A DNA stretch of 64,000 nucleotides, from positions 372,001 through 436,000 of the forward strand of contig SNWL01000004.1 of NCBI GenBank assembly GCA_004362315.1, written 5' to 3'. Every line of letters begins with the position of its first letter. The stretch's first letter is position 1. Below are positions 8,027-17,755 of this stretch, one piece after another. The translations under genes were made by a program, and so were the position numbers. The DNA comes from Mycobacterium sp. BK086. Its GTDB lineage: Bacteria; Actinomycetota; Actinomycetes; Mycobacteriales; Mycobacteriaceae. Below the pieces are notes generated by a model. That model did not search any database, had not been told where the DNA came from, and was given only the letters and a program-made list of their open reading frames with translations.

Positions 8027-9565
8027 ATGACGAGCCAACCGCGCACCACACCTGGGGTGCTGGACCGGATGGCCATTGAGTTCGCCGATCACGACGCCCT
8101 GGTCACCGATGACCGCAGCTTCACCTTCGCCGAACTGCGGGACGAGGTGCGCCGCGCCGCGGCGGCCATCATCGGGCTTGGGGTCCAGCCCGGAGACAAG
8201 GTCGCAATCTGGTCGCCGAACACCTGGCACTGGGCCATCGCCTGCCTGGCCATCCAGTACGCCGGCGGCGTGATGGTCCCGCTGAACACCCGCTACACCG
8301 CGTCGGAGGCCAGCGACATCCTGGCCCGCACAGAGGCGCCGGTGCTGTTCGGGATGGGCCGCTTCCTCGGCGCCGACCGCGTCGCCGAGCTGAATCGCAC
8401 TGAACTGCCTGCGCTGCGGCACATCGTGCGCATCCCCATCGACGAGCCTGACGGCACCTGGGACGAGTTCCTCGCCGGACCGCGGGCTGAGCCGTCAGAG
8501 GTCGACGCCCGCGCGGCGGCCGTGCGACCCGACGACCCGTCCGATGTCCTGTTCACTTCCGGCACCACCGGGCGCAGCAAAGGTGTGCTCTGCGCGCACC
8601 GGCAGTCGCTGGCGGCCCCGGCCGCGTGGGCGGAGTGCGGCCAGCTCACGAGTGCCGACCGCTACCTGTGCATCAACCCGTTCTTCCACAACTTCGGCTA
8701 CAAGGCCGGCATCCTGGCCTGCCTGCAGACCGGCGCCACGCTGATCCCGCAGCTCACCTTCGATCCCGAACAGGCCATGCGGGTGATCGCCGAGAAGCGC
8801 ATCACCGTGGTGCCCGGGCCGCCGACGATCTTCCAGACGCTGCTGGACCATCCGGCGCGCAAGAACTACGACCTGAGCTCGCTGCGCTTCGCGGTGACCG
8901 GTGCCGCCACCGTGCCCGTCGTCCTCATCGAACGTATGCAGGCCGAGTTGGACTTCGACATCGTGCTCACCGCATACGGACTCACCGAGGCCAACGGCTT
9001 CGGCACCATGTGCCGCGCCGACGACGACGCCGTCACCGTCGCCACCACGTGTGGGCGTCCGATCGCCGACTTCGAGTTGCGCATCGACTCCCCCGATGAC
9101 ACGGGCGCGGGCGAAGTGCTGTTGCGCGGACCCAACGTGATGCTCGGCTACCTCGACGATGCGGCAGCCACAGCGGCGGCGATCGACAGCGACGGCTGGC
9201 TGCACACCGGCGATGTCGGCACCGTCGACGCGGCGGGGAATCTGCGCATCACCGACCGGCTCAAGGACATGTACATCTGCGGCGGCTTCAACGTCTACCC
9301 CGCCGAGATCGAGCAGGTATTGGCTCGTCTAGAGGGAGTGGCCGATGCCGCCGTGATCGGCGTGCCCGACGAGCGCCTCGGCGAAGTCGGGCGGGCGTTC
9401 GTCGTCCGCCGCGAGGGCAGTGACCTCGATGAGCAGGCCGTCATCGACTACACCAAGAAGCACCTGGCCAATTTCAAGACCCCGCGCTCGGTGGTCTTCG
9501 TGGCGACCCTGCCACGAAACCCCGGCGGCAAAGTGGTCAAACCCACACTGCGAGAGATGGTTTGA
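8027..9565 (+). CDS. fadD3: FadD3, HIP-CoA ligase
   Basis: This 512-residue acyl-CoA synthetase (ANL family, Rv3561 type) activates HIP (the propionate left after ring A/B loss) with ATP and CoA, the first step of C/D-ring degradation. The P-loop-like FTSGTTGRSKGV is near residue 180, the A5 region TAYGLTEANGFG near 320, DRLKDMYICGGFNVYP near 412 and the catalytic Lys in NPGGKVVKPTLRE at the end. GAGGAG at 8016-8021 precedes the ATG. The stop overlaps fadE31 by 4 bases. Confidence 0.93.
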   Translation: MTSQPRTTPGVLDRMAIEFADHDALVTDDRSFTFAELRDEVRRAAAAIIGLGVQPGDKVAIWSPNTWHWAIACLAIQYAGGVMVPLNTRYTASEASDILARTEAPVLFGMGRFLGADRVAELNRTELPALRHIVRIPIDEPDGTWDEFLAGPRAEPSEVDARAAAVRPDDPSDVLFTSGTTGRSKGVLCAHRQSLAAPAAWAECGQLTSADRYLCINPFFHNFGYKAGILACLQTGATLIPQLTFDPEQAMRVIAEKRITVVPGPPTIFQTLLDHPARKNYDLSSLRFAVTGAATVPVVLIERMQAELDFDIVLTAYGLTEANGFGTMCRADDDAVTVATTCGRPIADFELRIDSPDDTGAGEVLLRGPNVMLGYLDDAAATAAAIDSDGWLHTGDVGTVDAAGNLRITDRLKDMYICGGFNVYPAEIEQVLARLEGVADAAVIGVPDERLGEVGRAFVVRREGSDLDEQAVIDYTKKHLANFKTPRSVVFVATLPRNPGGKVVKPTLREMV

Positions 9566-10719
9566 TGGATCTGCGCTACGACGACGCCACCGAAGAGTTC
9601 CGCAACGAGGTGCGCACGTTCCTGGCGGACAACAAGGACTCGTTCCCGACGAAGTCCTATGACAGCGCCGAAGGTTTCGAGCAGCATCGGGTCTGGGACC
9701 GCATCCTGTTCGACGCCGGCCTGTCGGTGGTCACCTGGCCCGAGAAGTACGGCGGCCGCGACGCGACGCTGCTGCAGTGGGTGGCCTACGAAGAGGAGTA
9801 CTTCCGCGCCGGTGCTCCGGGCCGGGCCAGCGCCAACGGCACCTCGATGCTGGCGCCGACTCTGTTCGCGCACGGCACCGAGGAGCAGCTGGACCGCGTG
9901 CTGCCGAAGATGGCCAGCGGCGAAGAGATTTGGGCGCAGGCATGGTCGGAGCCCGAGTCCGGCAGTGATCTGGCGTCGCTGCGCTCGACGGCCACCCAGA
10001 CCGACGGCGGCTGGCTGCTCAACGGACAGAAGATCTGGAGCAGCCGGGCGGTGTTCGGTCACCGGGCGTTCGGGCTGTTCCGCTCGGACCCGAGCGCCGA
10101 GCGTCACAAGGGCCTGACCTACTTCATGTTCGACCTCAAGGCCGACGGCGTGACCGTGCGCCCGATCGCCCAGCTCGGCGGGGATACCGGCTTCGGAGAA
10201 GTGTTCCTGGACAACGTGTTCGTGCCGGATGACGATGTCATCGGCGGTGTGCATGACGGCTGGCGCGCCGCGATGAGCACGTCGAGCAACGAGCGCGGCA
10301 TGTCGCTGCGCAGCCCGGCCCGCTTCCTCGCGCCAGCCGAGCGGCTGGTGTCGGAGTGGCGAGAGCGGGGATCCGATCCGGCGTTCGCCGACCGCGTCGC
10401 CGACGCCTGGATCAAGGCACAGGCCTACCGGCTGCATACCTTCGGCACGGTGACCCGCGTCGCTGGCGGTGGTGAGTTGGGTGCGGAGTCGTCGGTGACC
10501 AAAGTGTTCTGGTCCGACCTCGACGTCGCACTGCACCAGACCGCATTGGAGCTGCGCGGTGCCGATGCCGAGCTGACCGACGGCTGGACCGACGGCCTGC
10601 TGTTCGCTCTCGGCGGCCCGATCTACGCCGGTACCAACGAAATTCAGCGCAATATCATCGCCGAGCGGCTGCTCGGGCTGCCCCGAGAAAGCTCAGCGAG
10701 CGCAGGAGCGAAGAAATGA
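9562..10719 (+). CDS. fadE31: FadE31, acyl-CoA dehydrogenase subunit
   Basis: This 385-residue acyl-CoA dehydrogenase (Rv3562 type) has WAQAWSEPESGSDLASL near residue 130 and the terminal motif YAGTNEIQRNIIAERLLGL. In the late HIP pathway the FadE31-FadE32 pair is thought to act on an open-chain CoA thioester. Both ends overlap neighbours by four bases, consistent with stoichiometric synthesis of heteromeric subunits. Confidence 0.92.
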   Translation: MMDLRYDDATEEFRNEVRTFLADNKDSFPTKSYDSAEGFEQHRVWDRILFDAGLSVVTWPEKYGGRDATLLQWVAYEEEYFRAGAPGRASANGTSMLAPTLFAHGTEEQLDRVLPKMASGEEIWAQAWSEPESGSDLASLRSTATQTDGGWLLNGQKIWSSRAVFGHRAFGLFRSDPSAERHKGLTYFMFDLKADGVTVRPIAQLGGDTGFGEVFLDNVFVPDDDVIGGVHDGWRAAMSTSSNERGMSLRSPARFLAPAERLVSEWRERGSDPAFADRVADAWIKAQAYRLHTFGTVTRVAGGGELGAESSVTKVFWSDLDVALHQTALELRGADAELTDGWTDGLLFALGGPIYAGTNEIQRNIIAERLLGLPRESSASAGAKK

Positions 10720-11672
10720 AATTCGCACTCGACGAACAGCAGCGTGACTTCGCGGCAAGTATCGACGCCGCACTGGGCGCCGCCGACGTGCCCGCGGCGG
10801 TACGAGCCTGGGCCGAGGGCGACACCACCCCGGCCCGCAAGGTGTGGTCGGCACTGACCGACCTGGGCGTCACCGCCCTGGCGATCGCCGAGAAGTACGA
10901 CGGCATCGACGCGCATCCTGTCGACCTGGTGGTGGCCCTGGAACGGCTGGGCCGCTGGAACGTTCCCGGTCCGGTCACCGAATCCATTGCGGTGGCACCG
11001 ATTCTTCTCGCGGACGACGACCGTTCCGCCGCCTTGGCCGCCGGTGAGTTGATTGCCACGGTCGCCTTGCCCCCGGCGGTGCCGCGTGCGGTGAACGCCG
11101 ACTTCGCGGGGCTGACGCTGCTGGCGCAGGACGGCACGGTCAGCGATGCCACCCTCGGGGACTCGCACGAGTCGGTCGATGCCAGCCGCACACTCTTCGA
11201 CGTCACCGCCACCGGCGATGCTCGTGACGCCGATGTGGCCCGCGCGTACGAGTTCGGTGCGCTGGCCACCGCCGCCCAGCTGGTCGGCGCGGGCCAGGCG
11301 ATGCTGGACATGTCGGTCGAATACGCCAAGCAGCGCAGCCAATTCGGCCGCGTCATCGGCAGCTACCAGGCGCTCAAGCACAAGCTCGCCGACGTCCACA
11401 TCGCCGTCGAGCTGGCCCGTCCGCTCGTCTACGGCGCGGCGCTGTCGCTGGCCGACGGCTCTCCCGACACCGCGCGCGACGTCAGCGCCGCCAAGGCCGC
11501 CGCCTCGGACGCCGCACTGCTGGCGGCTCGGTCGTCGCTGCAGACGCACGGCGCCATCGGGTTCACCTCCGAACACGATTTGTCGCTCTGGCTGCTGCGG
11601 GTGCAGGCGCTGCATTCGGCATGGGGCGATCCGACCAGCCATCGACGTCGAGTGCTGGAGGCGCTGGCATGA
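10716..11672 (+). CDS. fadE32: FadE32, acyl-CoA dehydrogenase subunit
   Basis: At 318 residues it is shorter than a stand-alone acyl-CoA dehydrogenase and fits the non-canonical partner subunit of a heteromeric enzyme (Rv3563 type). Family features are YAKQRSQFGRVIGSYQALKH near residue 206 and QTHGAIGFTSEHDL near 276. It lies between fadE31 and fadE33 with 4-base overlaps on both sides. Confidence 0.9.
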   Translation: MKFALDEQQRDFAASIDAALGAADVPAAVRAWAEGDTTPARKVWSALTDLGVTALAIAEKYDGIDAHPVDLVVALERLGRWNVPGPVTESIAVAPILLADDDRSAALAAGELIATVALPPAVPRAVNADFAGLTLLAQDGTVSDATLGDSHESVDASRTLFDVTATGDARDADVARAYEFGALATAAQLVGAGQAMLDMSVEYAKQRSQFGRVIGSYQALKHKLADVHIAVELARPLVYGAALSLADGSPDTARDVSAAKAAASDAALLAARSSLQTHGAIGFTSEHDLSLWLLRVQALHSAWGDPTSHRRRVLEALA

Positions 11673-12616
11673 CATCAGGTGAAGAACGGCAGATGCTGCG
11701 CGACACGGTCGCCGCACTGATCGAGAAGCACGCCTCACCGGAGGCGGTGCGTGCAGCGATGGAATCCGAACGCGGCTACGACGAGTCGCTGTGGGCGAAG
11801 CTCTGCGAGCAGGTCGGCGTCGCCGCTCTGGTGGTGCCTGAGGAGCTCGGCGGCGCCGGTGGTGAATTGGCCGATGCGGCAGCGGTTCTCGAGGAGCTCG
11901 GTCGCGGACTGGTGCCCACCCCGTTGCTCGGCACCACGCTGACCGAGCTGGCGCTGCTGGCCGCCGACGAGCCCGACACCGACACCCTCGAGGCGCTGGC
12001 CGCCGGGGAGGCCGTCGGTGCGGTGGTGTTCGACCCGGGGTACGTGGTCAACGGCGATGTCGCCGACGTGGTGGTCGGGGTCGAGGACGGCACGCTGACC
12101 CGTTGGAGTGACGTCACCGCCGAGGCGCTGACGACCATGGACCCGACTCGCCGGCTGGCGCGCCTGTCGGCCGGCTCCACCGCGACGATCGGCACCGATC
12201 CGGGCCTGGCCGACACGGCGGCGATCCTGTTGGCCGCCGAGCAGATCGGTGCCGCCGCGCGCTGCCTGGAGCTGACCGTCTCCTACACCAAGGAACGCGT
12301 GCAATTCGGCAGGCCGATCGGCAGCTTCCAGGCGCTCAAGCACCGGATGGCCGACCTGTACGTCGCGGTGCAGTCGGCGCGCGCCGTCGTCGGCGATGCG
12401 ATCGCGCAGCCCACGCCGGTGTCGGCCGCGCTCGCCCGGCTGGCCGCCACCGAGGCGTTCACGAAAGTGACCGGTGAGGCGATCCAGATGCACGGCGGCA
12501 TCGCGATCACGTGGGAGCACGACATCCAGCTGTATTTCAAGCGCGCACATGGCAGCGCCCAATTGCTGGGCACGACCTCCGATCAACTCCGCCGGCTCGA
12601 ATCCCAGGTGTTCTAG
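11669..12616 (+). CDS. fadE33: FadE33, acyl-CoA dehydrogenase subunit
   Basis: This 315-residue short acyl-CoA dehydrogenase subunit (Rv3564 type) starts at the ATG inside the fadE32 stop (ATGA). It carries YTKERVQFGRPIGSFQALKH near residue 206 and QMHGGIAITWEHDIQLYFKR near 272, the usual location of active-site and tetramer contacts. Relatives pair it with FadE30 in dehydrogenating the HIP-CoA-derived thioester. Confidence 0.9.
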   Translation: MTSGEERQMLRDTVAALIEKHASPEAVRAAMESERGYDESLWAKLCEQVGVAALVVPEELGGAGGELADAAAVLEELGRGLVPTPLLGTTLTELALLAADEPDTDTLEALAAGEAVGAVVFDPGYVVNGDVADVVVGVEDGTLTRWSDVTAEALTTMDPTRRLARLSAGSTATIGTDPGLADTAAILLAAEQIGAAARCLELTVSYTKERVQFGRPIGSFQALKHRMADLYVAVQSARAVVGDAIAQPTPVSAALARLAATEAFTKVTGEAIQMHGGIAITWEHDIQLYFKRAHGSAQLLGTTSDQLRRLESQVF

Positions 12617-12626
12617 CCTGACTCAG

Positions 12627-13790
12627 GTGAACAACCGCGTGGCTCTGCGAGCCGGGATCCCACCGTTCTATGTGATGGACGTGTGGCTGGCCGCCGCCGA
12701 ACGGCAGCGCACCCATGGCGACCTGGTGAACCTCTCGGCGGGCCAGCCCAGCGTCGGCGCCCCCGAACCGGTGCGGGCGGCGGCAGCAGCGGCACTCGAC
12801 GCCAACCAGCTGGGGTACACCGTCGCGCTCGGTATCCCGGAGCTGCGTGAGGCGATCGCCGGGTCGTATGCCGACCGCTACGGGCTGGACGTCAGCGCCG
12901 ACGACGTCGTCGTCACCACCGGATCGTCAGGCGGTTTCCTACTCGCGTTCCTGGCCTGTTTCGACGTCGGCGACCGGGTGGCAATCGCCAGCCCCGGCTA
13001 CCCCTGCTACCGCAACATCCTGTCGGCATTGGGGTGTGAGGTGGTCGAAATCCCGTGCGGGCCCGAAACGCGCTTCCAGCCGACCGTGCAGATGCTGGCC
13101 GAGCTGGACCCACCGGTGCAGGGCGTGATCGTGGCCAGCCCGGCCAATCCGACCGGAACGGTGATCCCGCCGGATGAGCTCGCGGCCATCGCATCGTGGT
13201 GCGATGAGACCGGTACCCGGCTGATCAGCGACGAGGTGTATCACGGGCTGGTCTACCCCGGGGCGCCGGACACGTCGTGCGCGTGGCAGACGTCGCGCAA
13301 TGCCATTGTGGTGAACAGCTTTTCGAAGTACTTCGCGATGACCGGCTGGCGGCTGGGCTGGCTGCTGGTGCCCAAGGAACTGCGCCGCGCCGTGGATTGC
13401 CTGACCGGAAACTTCACCATCTGCCCGCCGGTGCTCCCGCAATTCGCGGGCGTTGCGGCGTTCACGCCCGAGGCGATCGCCGAAGCGCAAGGCCATCTGC
13501 ATCACTACGCTGCCAATCGGGAGACGCTGCTGGCCGGCCTGCGCCAGATCGGTGTCACCCGGCTGGCGCCCACCGACGGGGCGTTCTACGTGTATGCCGA
13601 CGTCTCGGACTTCACCTCGGATTCGCTGACGTTCTGCGAAAAGCTGTTGGCTGATACCGGATTGGCGATCGCGCCCGGTATCGACTTCGATCCCGTGCGT
13701 GGCGGTTCGTTCGTGCGGCTGTCGTTCGCCGGGCCGTCCTCCGATATCGACGAAGCGCTGCGCAGGCTCGGCCCCTGGCTGGCGCATTAG
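12627..13790 (+). CDS. aspB: AspB, class I/II PLP aminotransferase
   Basis: This 387-residue fold-type I aminotransferase is the Rv3565 counterpart and is conserved in this steroid cluster, although no transamination step is established in the pathway. The PLP lysine sits in NSFSKYFAMTGWRLGW near residue 235, and ASPANPTGTV is near 172. GTG 12627 gives the natural N terminus (NNRVALRAG), ten bases after fadE33; longer starts would run into fadE33. The substrate cannot be told from sequence. Confidence 0.88.
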   Translation: MNNRVALRAGIPPFYVMDVWLAAAERQRTHGDLVNLSAGQPSVGAPEPVRAAAAAALDANQLGYTVALGIPELREAIAGSYADRYGLDVSADDVVVTTGSSGGFLLAFLACFDVGDRVAIASPGYPCYRNILSALGCEVVEIPCGPETRFQPTVQMLAELDPPVQGVIVASPANPTGTVIPPDELAAIASWCDETGTRLISDEVYHGLVYPGAPDTSCAWQTSRNAIVVNSFSKYFAMTGWRLGWLLVPKELRRAVDCLTGNFTICPPVLPQFAGVAAFTPEAIAEAQGHLHHYAANRETLLAGLRQIGVTRLAPTDGAFYVYADVSDFTSDSLTFCEKLLADTGLAIAPGIDFDPVRGGSFVRLSFAGPSSDIDEALRRLGPWLAH

Positions 13791-13794
13791 CTCG

Positions 13795-14541
13795 TCAGCG
13801 GGCGCTCCAGCCGCCATCCATCGTGTACGACGCGCCGGTCACCATCGCCGCGGCGGGTGAGGCCAGCCAGCCGACCAGGTCTGCGACTTCCTCGGGCTCG
13901 ACCAATCGCTTGATTGCGCTTTCACTGAGCAGGATCGTTTCAAGCACTTCCTGCTCGTCGATGCCGTGGGTTCTGGCCTGATCGGCAATCTGCTTGGTCA
14001 CCAACGGAGTTCGCACGTAACCTGGGTTGACGCAATTGCTGGTGACGCCATGGTGCCCACCCTCCAGCGCGGTGACCTTGGACAGCCCTTCCAGCGCGTG
14101 CTTGGCCGTGACATAGGCGACCTTGTACTCCGAGGCACGGATGCCGTGCACCGATGAGATGTTCACGATCCGGCCGAACCCTCGTTTGTACATCGCAGGT
14201 AACGCCGCCCGGATCAGCAGGAACGGGGCCTCCACCATCAATGCGAGCAACATCCGAAACTTCTCCGGCGGAAAGTCCACGATCGCGTCGATCACCTGCA
14301 TTCCCGCGTTGTTGACCACGATGTCGAACTCGAGTCGTAGGTCTTCCAGCGCGGCGACGTCGAGAAGGTCTACTTCCCAACATGTTCCGCTGATCTCACC
14401 GGCCAGCGCGTTGGCTCCCGCACCGTCGACGTCGGCTACGGTCACGCGCGCCCCACGCGCGGACAGCTCCCGTGCACACGCCGCGCCGATGCCGCTGGCC
14501 GCGCCGGTCACCAGAGCAGTGCGCCCAGACAGTGACCTCAT
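13795..14541 (-). CDS. 3-hydroxybutyrate dehydrogenase-like SDR
   Basis: This 248-residue short-chain dehydrogenase has [12 protein letters not shown] near residue 12, NNAGM near 78, ISSVHG near 128 and the catalytic YVTAK near 144. Overall it is closest to D-3-hydroxybutyrate dehydrogenases, which make acetoacetate with NAD+. Its ATG overlaps the stop of the upstream transporter (ATGA), so transporter and dehydrogenase are coupled. Located where M. tuberculosis carries nat. The substrate could also be another beta-hydroxy acid. Confidence 0.8.
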   Translation of the reverse strand: MRSLSGRTALVTGAASGIGAACARELSARGARVTVADVDGAGANALAGEISGTCWEVDLLDVAALEDLRLEFDIVVNNAGMQVIDAIVDFPPEKFRMLLALMVEAPFLLIRAALPAMYKRGFGRIVNISSVHGIRASEYKVAYVTAKHALEGLSKVTALEGGHHGVTSNCVNPGYVRTPLVTKQIADQARTHGIDEQEVLETILLSESAIKRLVEPEEVADLVGWLASPAAAMVTGASYTMDGGWSAR

Positions 14542-15887
14542 GCCACCGCCGTTGCCGAAGGACCGTGCCGCTGCGTGTCGGCCGCGTCGATGTCGGCAAG
14601 GTCGATACCCTTGGTCTCACGGGCGAATGCCAGCGCGATGAGGGTGATCACCGCGGCCGCGGCCAGGTAGATCGCGATCGGCACCGCGGACTTGTAGACA
14701 CTCAACAGCTTCACCGCGACGATGGGGGCCAACGAGCCTGCGAAGATCGCAGTGACTTGATAGCCAAGGGACACACCGGAATACCGCATCCTGGTCGGGA
14801 ACATCTCGGCCATCAGCGCCGGCTGCGGGGCATACATCAGCGCGTGGATGACCAGACCGAGAACGATCGAACCCATGATCAACAGGTACTGACCGCTGTT
14901 CATCATCGGGAAGGCGAAGAAGCCCCACGCACCGGCACCGACCGCTCCGACCAGGTACACCGGCTTGCGCCCGTAGCGGTCCGACAATCGCCCTGCATAG
15001 GGGATGACGACGAAATGGACTGCGTGCGCGACCAATAACCACCACAGAATGTCGCTGGTGTCGGCGTGCACCTGCACCTTGAGATAAGTGATCGAGAATG
15101 TGACCACCAGGTAGTACATGATGTTCTCGGCGACACGCAAGCCCATGGCGGTGAAAACCCCACGGGGATAACGCTTGAGCACCTCGACGACGCCGTACGA
15201 GCTCGCCTTCATTCGCTCGGCCTCCTGCTGGGCCTCCACGAAGATCGGCGCATCGGTGACCTTGGTCCGGATGTAATAGCCGATCAGCACCACCACCGCC
15301 GAGAGCCAGAACCCGACCCGCCAGCCCCAGGACAGGAACGCGGCTTCCGACAGTGTCGCGGTCAGCGTGAGCAGCACCACCGTCGCCAACATGTTGCCCA
15401 CGGGCACGCCGGCCTGCGGCCAACTCGCCCAGAATCCGCGCTCCCGGTTCGGACTGTGTTCGGCGACCAGGAGCACCGCACCGCCCCATTCCCCGCCCAC
15501 GGCGAAGCCCTGCAGGAAGCGCAGAATCACCAGCAGCGTCGGCGCCCAATAGCCGATCTGGCCGAACGTCGGCAGGCATCCCATCAAGAACGTCGACGCA
15601 CCGACCAGCACCAGGCTGAATTGCAGCAGCTTCTTGCGGCCGTACTTGTCACCGAAGTGGCCGAACACGATCCCGCCGAGCGGACGCGCGGCGAAGCCGA
15701 CCGCGTAGGTGATGAACGCGGCGAGGATGGCGTCGAGGTCGCTGGTGCCCTTGGCAAAGAAGATCTTGTTGAAGACCAGCGTGGCCGCGGTGCCGTAGAG
15801 GAAGAACTCGTACCACTCGACGACGGTGCCTGCCATCGAGGCGGCGACTACCTTCTTCAGCCCGCTGACCGTATTGGTCACACTCAT
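14538..15887 (-). CDS. MFS transporter of the metabolite:H+ symporter (MHS) family
   Basis: This protein of about 449 residues has 12 predicted membrane segments. The motif [18 protein letters not shown] near residue 20 and [13 protein letters not shown] near residue 80 are typical of the MHS group (shikimate, ketoglutarate, proline/betaine permeases). ATG 15887 was chosen because it follows gaggagggg and lies outside the divergent LysR gene; the open frame extends upstream without support. Co-translated with the hydroxybutyrate dehydrogenase, so it probably imports that enzyme's substrate. Confidence 0.85.
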   Translation of the reverse strand: MSVTNTVSGLKKVVAASMAGTVVEWYEFFLYGTAATLVFNKIFFAKGTSDLDAILAAFITYAVGFAARPLGGIVFGHFGDKYGRKKLLQFSLVLVGASTFLMGCLPTFGQIGYWAPTLLVILRFLQGFAVGGEWGGAVLLVAEHSPNRERGFWASWPQAGVPVGNMLATVVLLTLTATLSEAAFLSWGWRVGFWLSAVVVLIGYYIRTKVTDAPIFVEAQQEAERMKASSYGVVEVLKRYPRGVFTAMGLRVAENIMYYLVVTFSITYLKVQVHADTSDILWWLLVAHAVHFVVIPYAGRLSDRYGRKPVYLVGAVGAGAWGFFAFPMMNSGQYLLIMGSIVLGLVIHALMYAPQPALMAEMFPTRMRYSGVSLGYQVTAIFAGSLAPIVAVKLLSVYKSAVPIAIYLAAAAVITLIALAFARETKGIDLADIDAADTQRHGPSATAVA

Positions 15888-16001
15888 CCAGCCCCTCCTC
15901 CGTCGACCGTTCCCAGGGTTTCCCGCTTGTGACGGCGGACACACCGTAATGAGTATTGGCGCACGTTGGAATGCAACGCAATGCCGAAATTCGCAAGACG
16001 G

Positions 16002-16019
16002 ATCTGCGAATATGCAGAT
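16002..16019. promoter_or_regulatory. LysR-type operator candidate abutting the lysR start
   Basis: ATCTGC-GAATAT-GCAGAT is a perfect 6-base inverted repeat with a 6-base spacer and a T-N11-A core, as expected for a LysR-type regulator. It ends one base before the ATG at 16020. The spacer GAATAT would serve as a weak -10 for a leaderless transcript, so binding would block the gene's own promoter. Confidence 0.6.
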
Positions 16020-16940
16020 ATGTCCGGTCGTCCCGCGCATCGCCCCAGCGCCGACGACCTGCTGGTGCTGTTGGCCGTCGGCCGCTCTGGGCGGTTCGTG
16101 ACCGCCGCCGAGGAACTGGGCCTCAACCACACCACGATCTCTCGGCGAATCACCAGCCTGGAACAGGCACTCGGCGGCAGGGTGCTGGCCCGGGCGGCCG
16201 GCGGGTGGGAACTGACCGATCTCGGCCGTGCCGCGCTGTCCGCCGCCGAAAGCATCGAGTCGGCGGTGCGCTCACTGGCTCCCAGCGCCGACGGGACCCC
16301 GCCGTTGGAAGGCGTGGTGCGCGTGTCGGCGACCGACGGGTTCAGCGCTTATATCGCGGCACCGGCGGCCGCCCGGATGCAGCTTGACCACCCGCGCGTG
16401 ACCGTCGAGATCGTCACCGCGACCCGACGCGCATCCCAGCAGCGATCCGGCCTCGACATCGAGGTGGTGGTCGGCGAGCCGCAGGTACGCCGAGCCACGG
16501 CCGTGCACCTCGGCGATTACCGGCTGGGACTCTACGGAGCGCGCAGCTACCTGGATCGCCACGGCAGCCCGGGGACAGTTGCGGAGTTGACCCGCTTTCC
16601 GCTGGTGTACTTCATCGACTCGATGCTGCAGGTCGACGATCTTGATGTGGCGTCGAGTTCCGTTCCGGCCATGCGGGAATCGGTGACCTCGACCAACGTC
16701 TTCGTCCACGTCGAAGCGACCCGAGCGGCCGCAGGTCTGGGATTACTGCCGTGCTTCATGGCCGATCGCCACGAGGACCTCGTGCGGGTGTTGCCCGACC
16801 AGCTGGGTCCACGGTTGGGCTACTGGCTGGTGGCCCGCACCGAGACACTGCGCCGCCCCGAGGTCGCCGCGCTGGTCGAGGCGATCAAAGGCCGCATGAC
16901 CGACCAGCGCGACGTGTTGCTGGGCACCGACGCGGGCTGA
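16020..16940 (+). CDS. LysR-family transcriptional regulator
   Basis: This 306-residue regulator has an N-terminal winged HTH (residues 11-66, with [19 protein letters not shown]) and a C-terminal effector-binding fold. It is divergent from the hydroxybutyrate dehydrogenase-type operon, the usual layout for a LysR regulator and its target, and an inverted repeat lies directly before its start. ATG 16020 leaves a standard N terminus; the longer frame from 15966 adds an unsupported tail. The inducer is unknown, probably a substrate of the transporter/dehydrogenase pair. Confidence 0.88.
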   Translation: MSGRPAHRPSADDLLVLLAVGRSGRFVTAAEELGLNHTTISRRITSLEQALGGRVLARAAGGWELTDLGRAALSAAESIESAVRSLAPSADGTPPLEGVVRVSATDGFSAYIAAPAAARMQLDHPRVTVEIVTATRRASQQRSGLDIEVVVGEPQVRRATAVHLGDYRLGLYGARSYLDRHGSPGTVAELTRFPLVYFIDSMLQVDDLDVASSSVPAMRESVTSTNVFVHVEATRAAAGLGLLPCFMADRHEDLVRVLPDQLGPRLGYWLVARTETLRRPEVAALVEAIKGRMTDQRDVLLGTDAG

Positions 16941-16984
16941 TCGCAAGTGTTGCGGCACACCCTGATAGCTGGTGGGCTCGACCC

Positions 16985-17752
16985 ATGCCTTTCATCGACC
17001 ACGACCTCGGCCGCGCCTACTACCGGCACTGGGCCGCGCTGGAGCCGCGTGCGGCCGTCATCTTCCTGCACGGGTTCGGCGAGCACACCGGTGTGTACCA
17101 CCGGCTGGGCTTCGCTCTCAACGCCGCCGGGATCGACCTGTGGGCCGTCGACCAGTTCGGTCACGGCCTGTCCCCCGGCGCGCGCGGCGACTTCGGCAGG
17201 CTCGAGGACAGCTCCGCGCTCGGCGAGAGCCTCACCAAACTGGCCGAGCAGACGACGCCGGGCATTCCGCTTATCGCACAAGGACATTCGTACGGCGCGG
17301 TGGTGACCCTGTTCCGGCTCCTCGACCAGCCCCAGCGCTACCGGGCCGCGATCATCTCCGGCGCGCCGGTGGTCCCGGTGCCCGAACTGCTCGACACCGA
17401 CACCTCATTGGACCTCGACCCGCATTGGCTGTCCGACGATGAGTTCTACCTCGACGCGATGGAGAACGATCCGCTGGCGTTCGTCGAGGCCGACAGCGTG
17501 CCGCTGGCCCGTGAACTCGACCGCGCCTGGGACCACTTCGGCTCCGAATTGCCGAAGCTGACCGTGCCCACCCTGGCCATCCACGGCGAACTCGATCCCA
17601 TCGCCCCGGTCAGCGCGCTGCGCGCCTACGCCGAGCAGATCGAACCGCTACGGCTGCGGGAATTCCCCGGCGCCCATCACGACATCCTCAACGAGACCGT
17701 GCACCGCGAGGTGGCCTCGGCGATCCTCGAGTTCATCGGCGAGCAGGCCTGA
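16985..17752 (+). CDS. Alpha/beta hydrolase, monoacylglycerol lipase-like
   Basis: This 255-residue serine hydrolase has HGFGEHTGVYHRL near residue 30 (oxyanion region typical of monoacylglycerol lipases), the nucleophile elbow GHSYG near 100, a probable acid in HGELDPIAP near 200 and the catalytic His in GAHHDILNE near 228. ATG 16985 was chosen; the frame upstream overlaps lysR. It ends 3 bases before hsaB on the opposite strand. It might release fatty acids or cleave an ester, but no substrate is indicated. Confidence 0.8.
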   Translation: MPFIDHDLGRAYYRHWAALEPRAAVIFLHGFGEHTGVYHRLGFALNAAGIDLWAVDQFGHGLSPGARGDFGRLEDSSALGESLTKLAEQTTPGIPLIAQGHSYGAVVTLFRLLDQPQRYRAAIISGAPVVPVPELLDTDTSLDLDPHWLSDDEFYLDAMENDPLAFVEADSVPLARELDRAWDHFGSELPKLTVPTLAIHGELDPIAPVSALRAYAEQIEPLRLREFPGAHHDILNETVHREVASAILEFIGEQA

Positions 17753-17755
17753 GCG

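Noticed and set aside
9448..10536. 362-residue minus-strand frame over fadE31
   Set aside because: fadE31 on the plus strand is clearly coding and coupled to its neighbours; the reverse frame is a codon-bias shadow.
15888..16130. N-terminal extension of the MHS transporter
   Set aside because: It would run through the divergent LysR gene and its operator; ATG 15887 has a strong ribosome site and begins the conserved family sequence.
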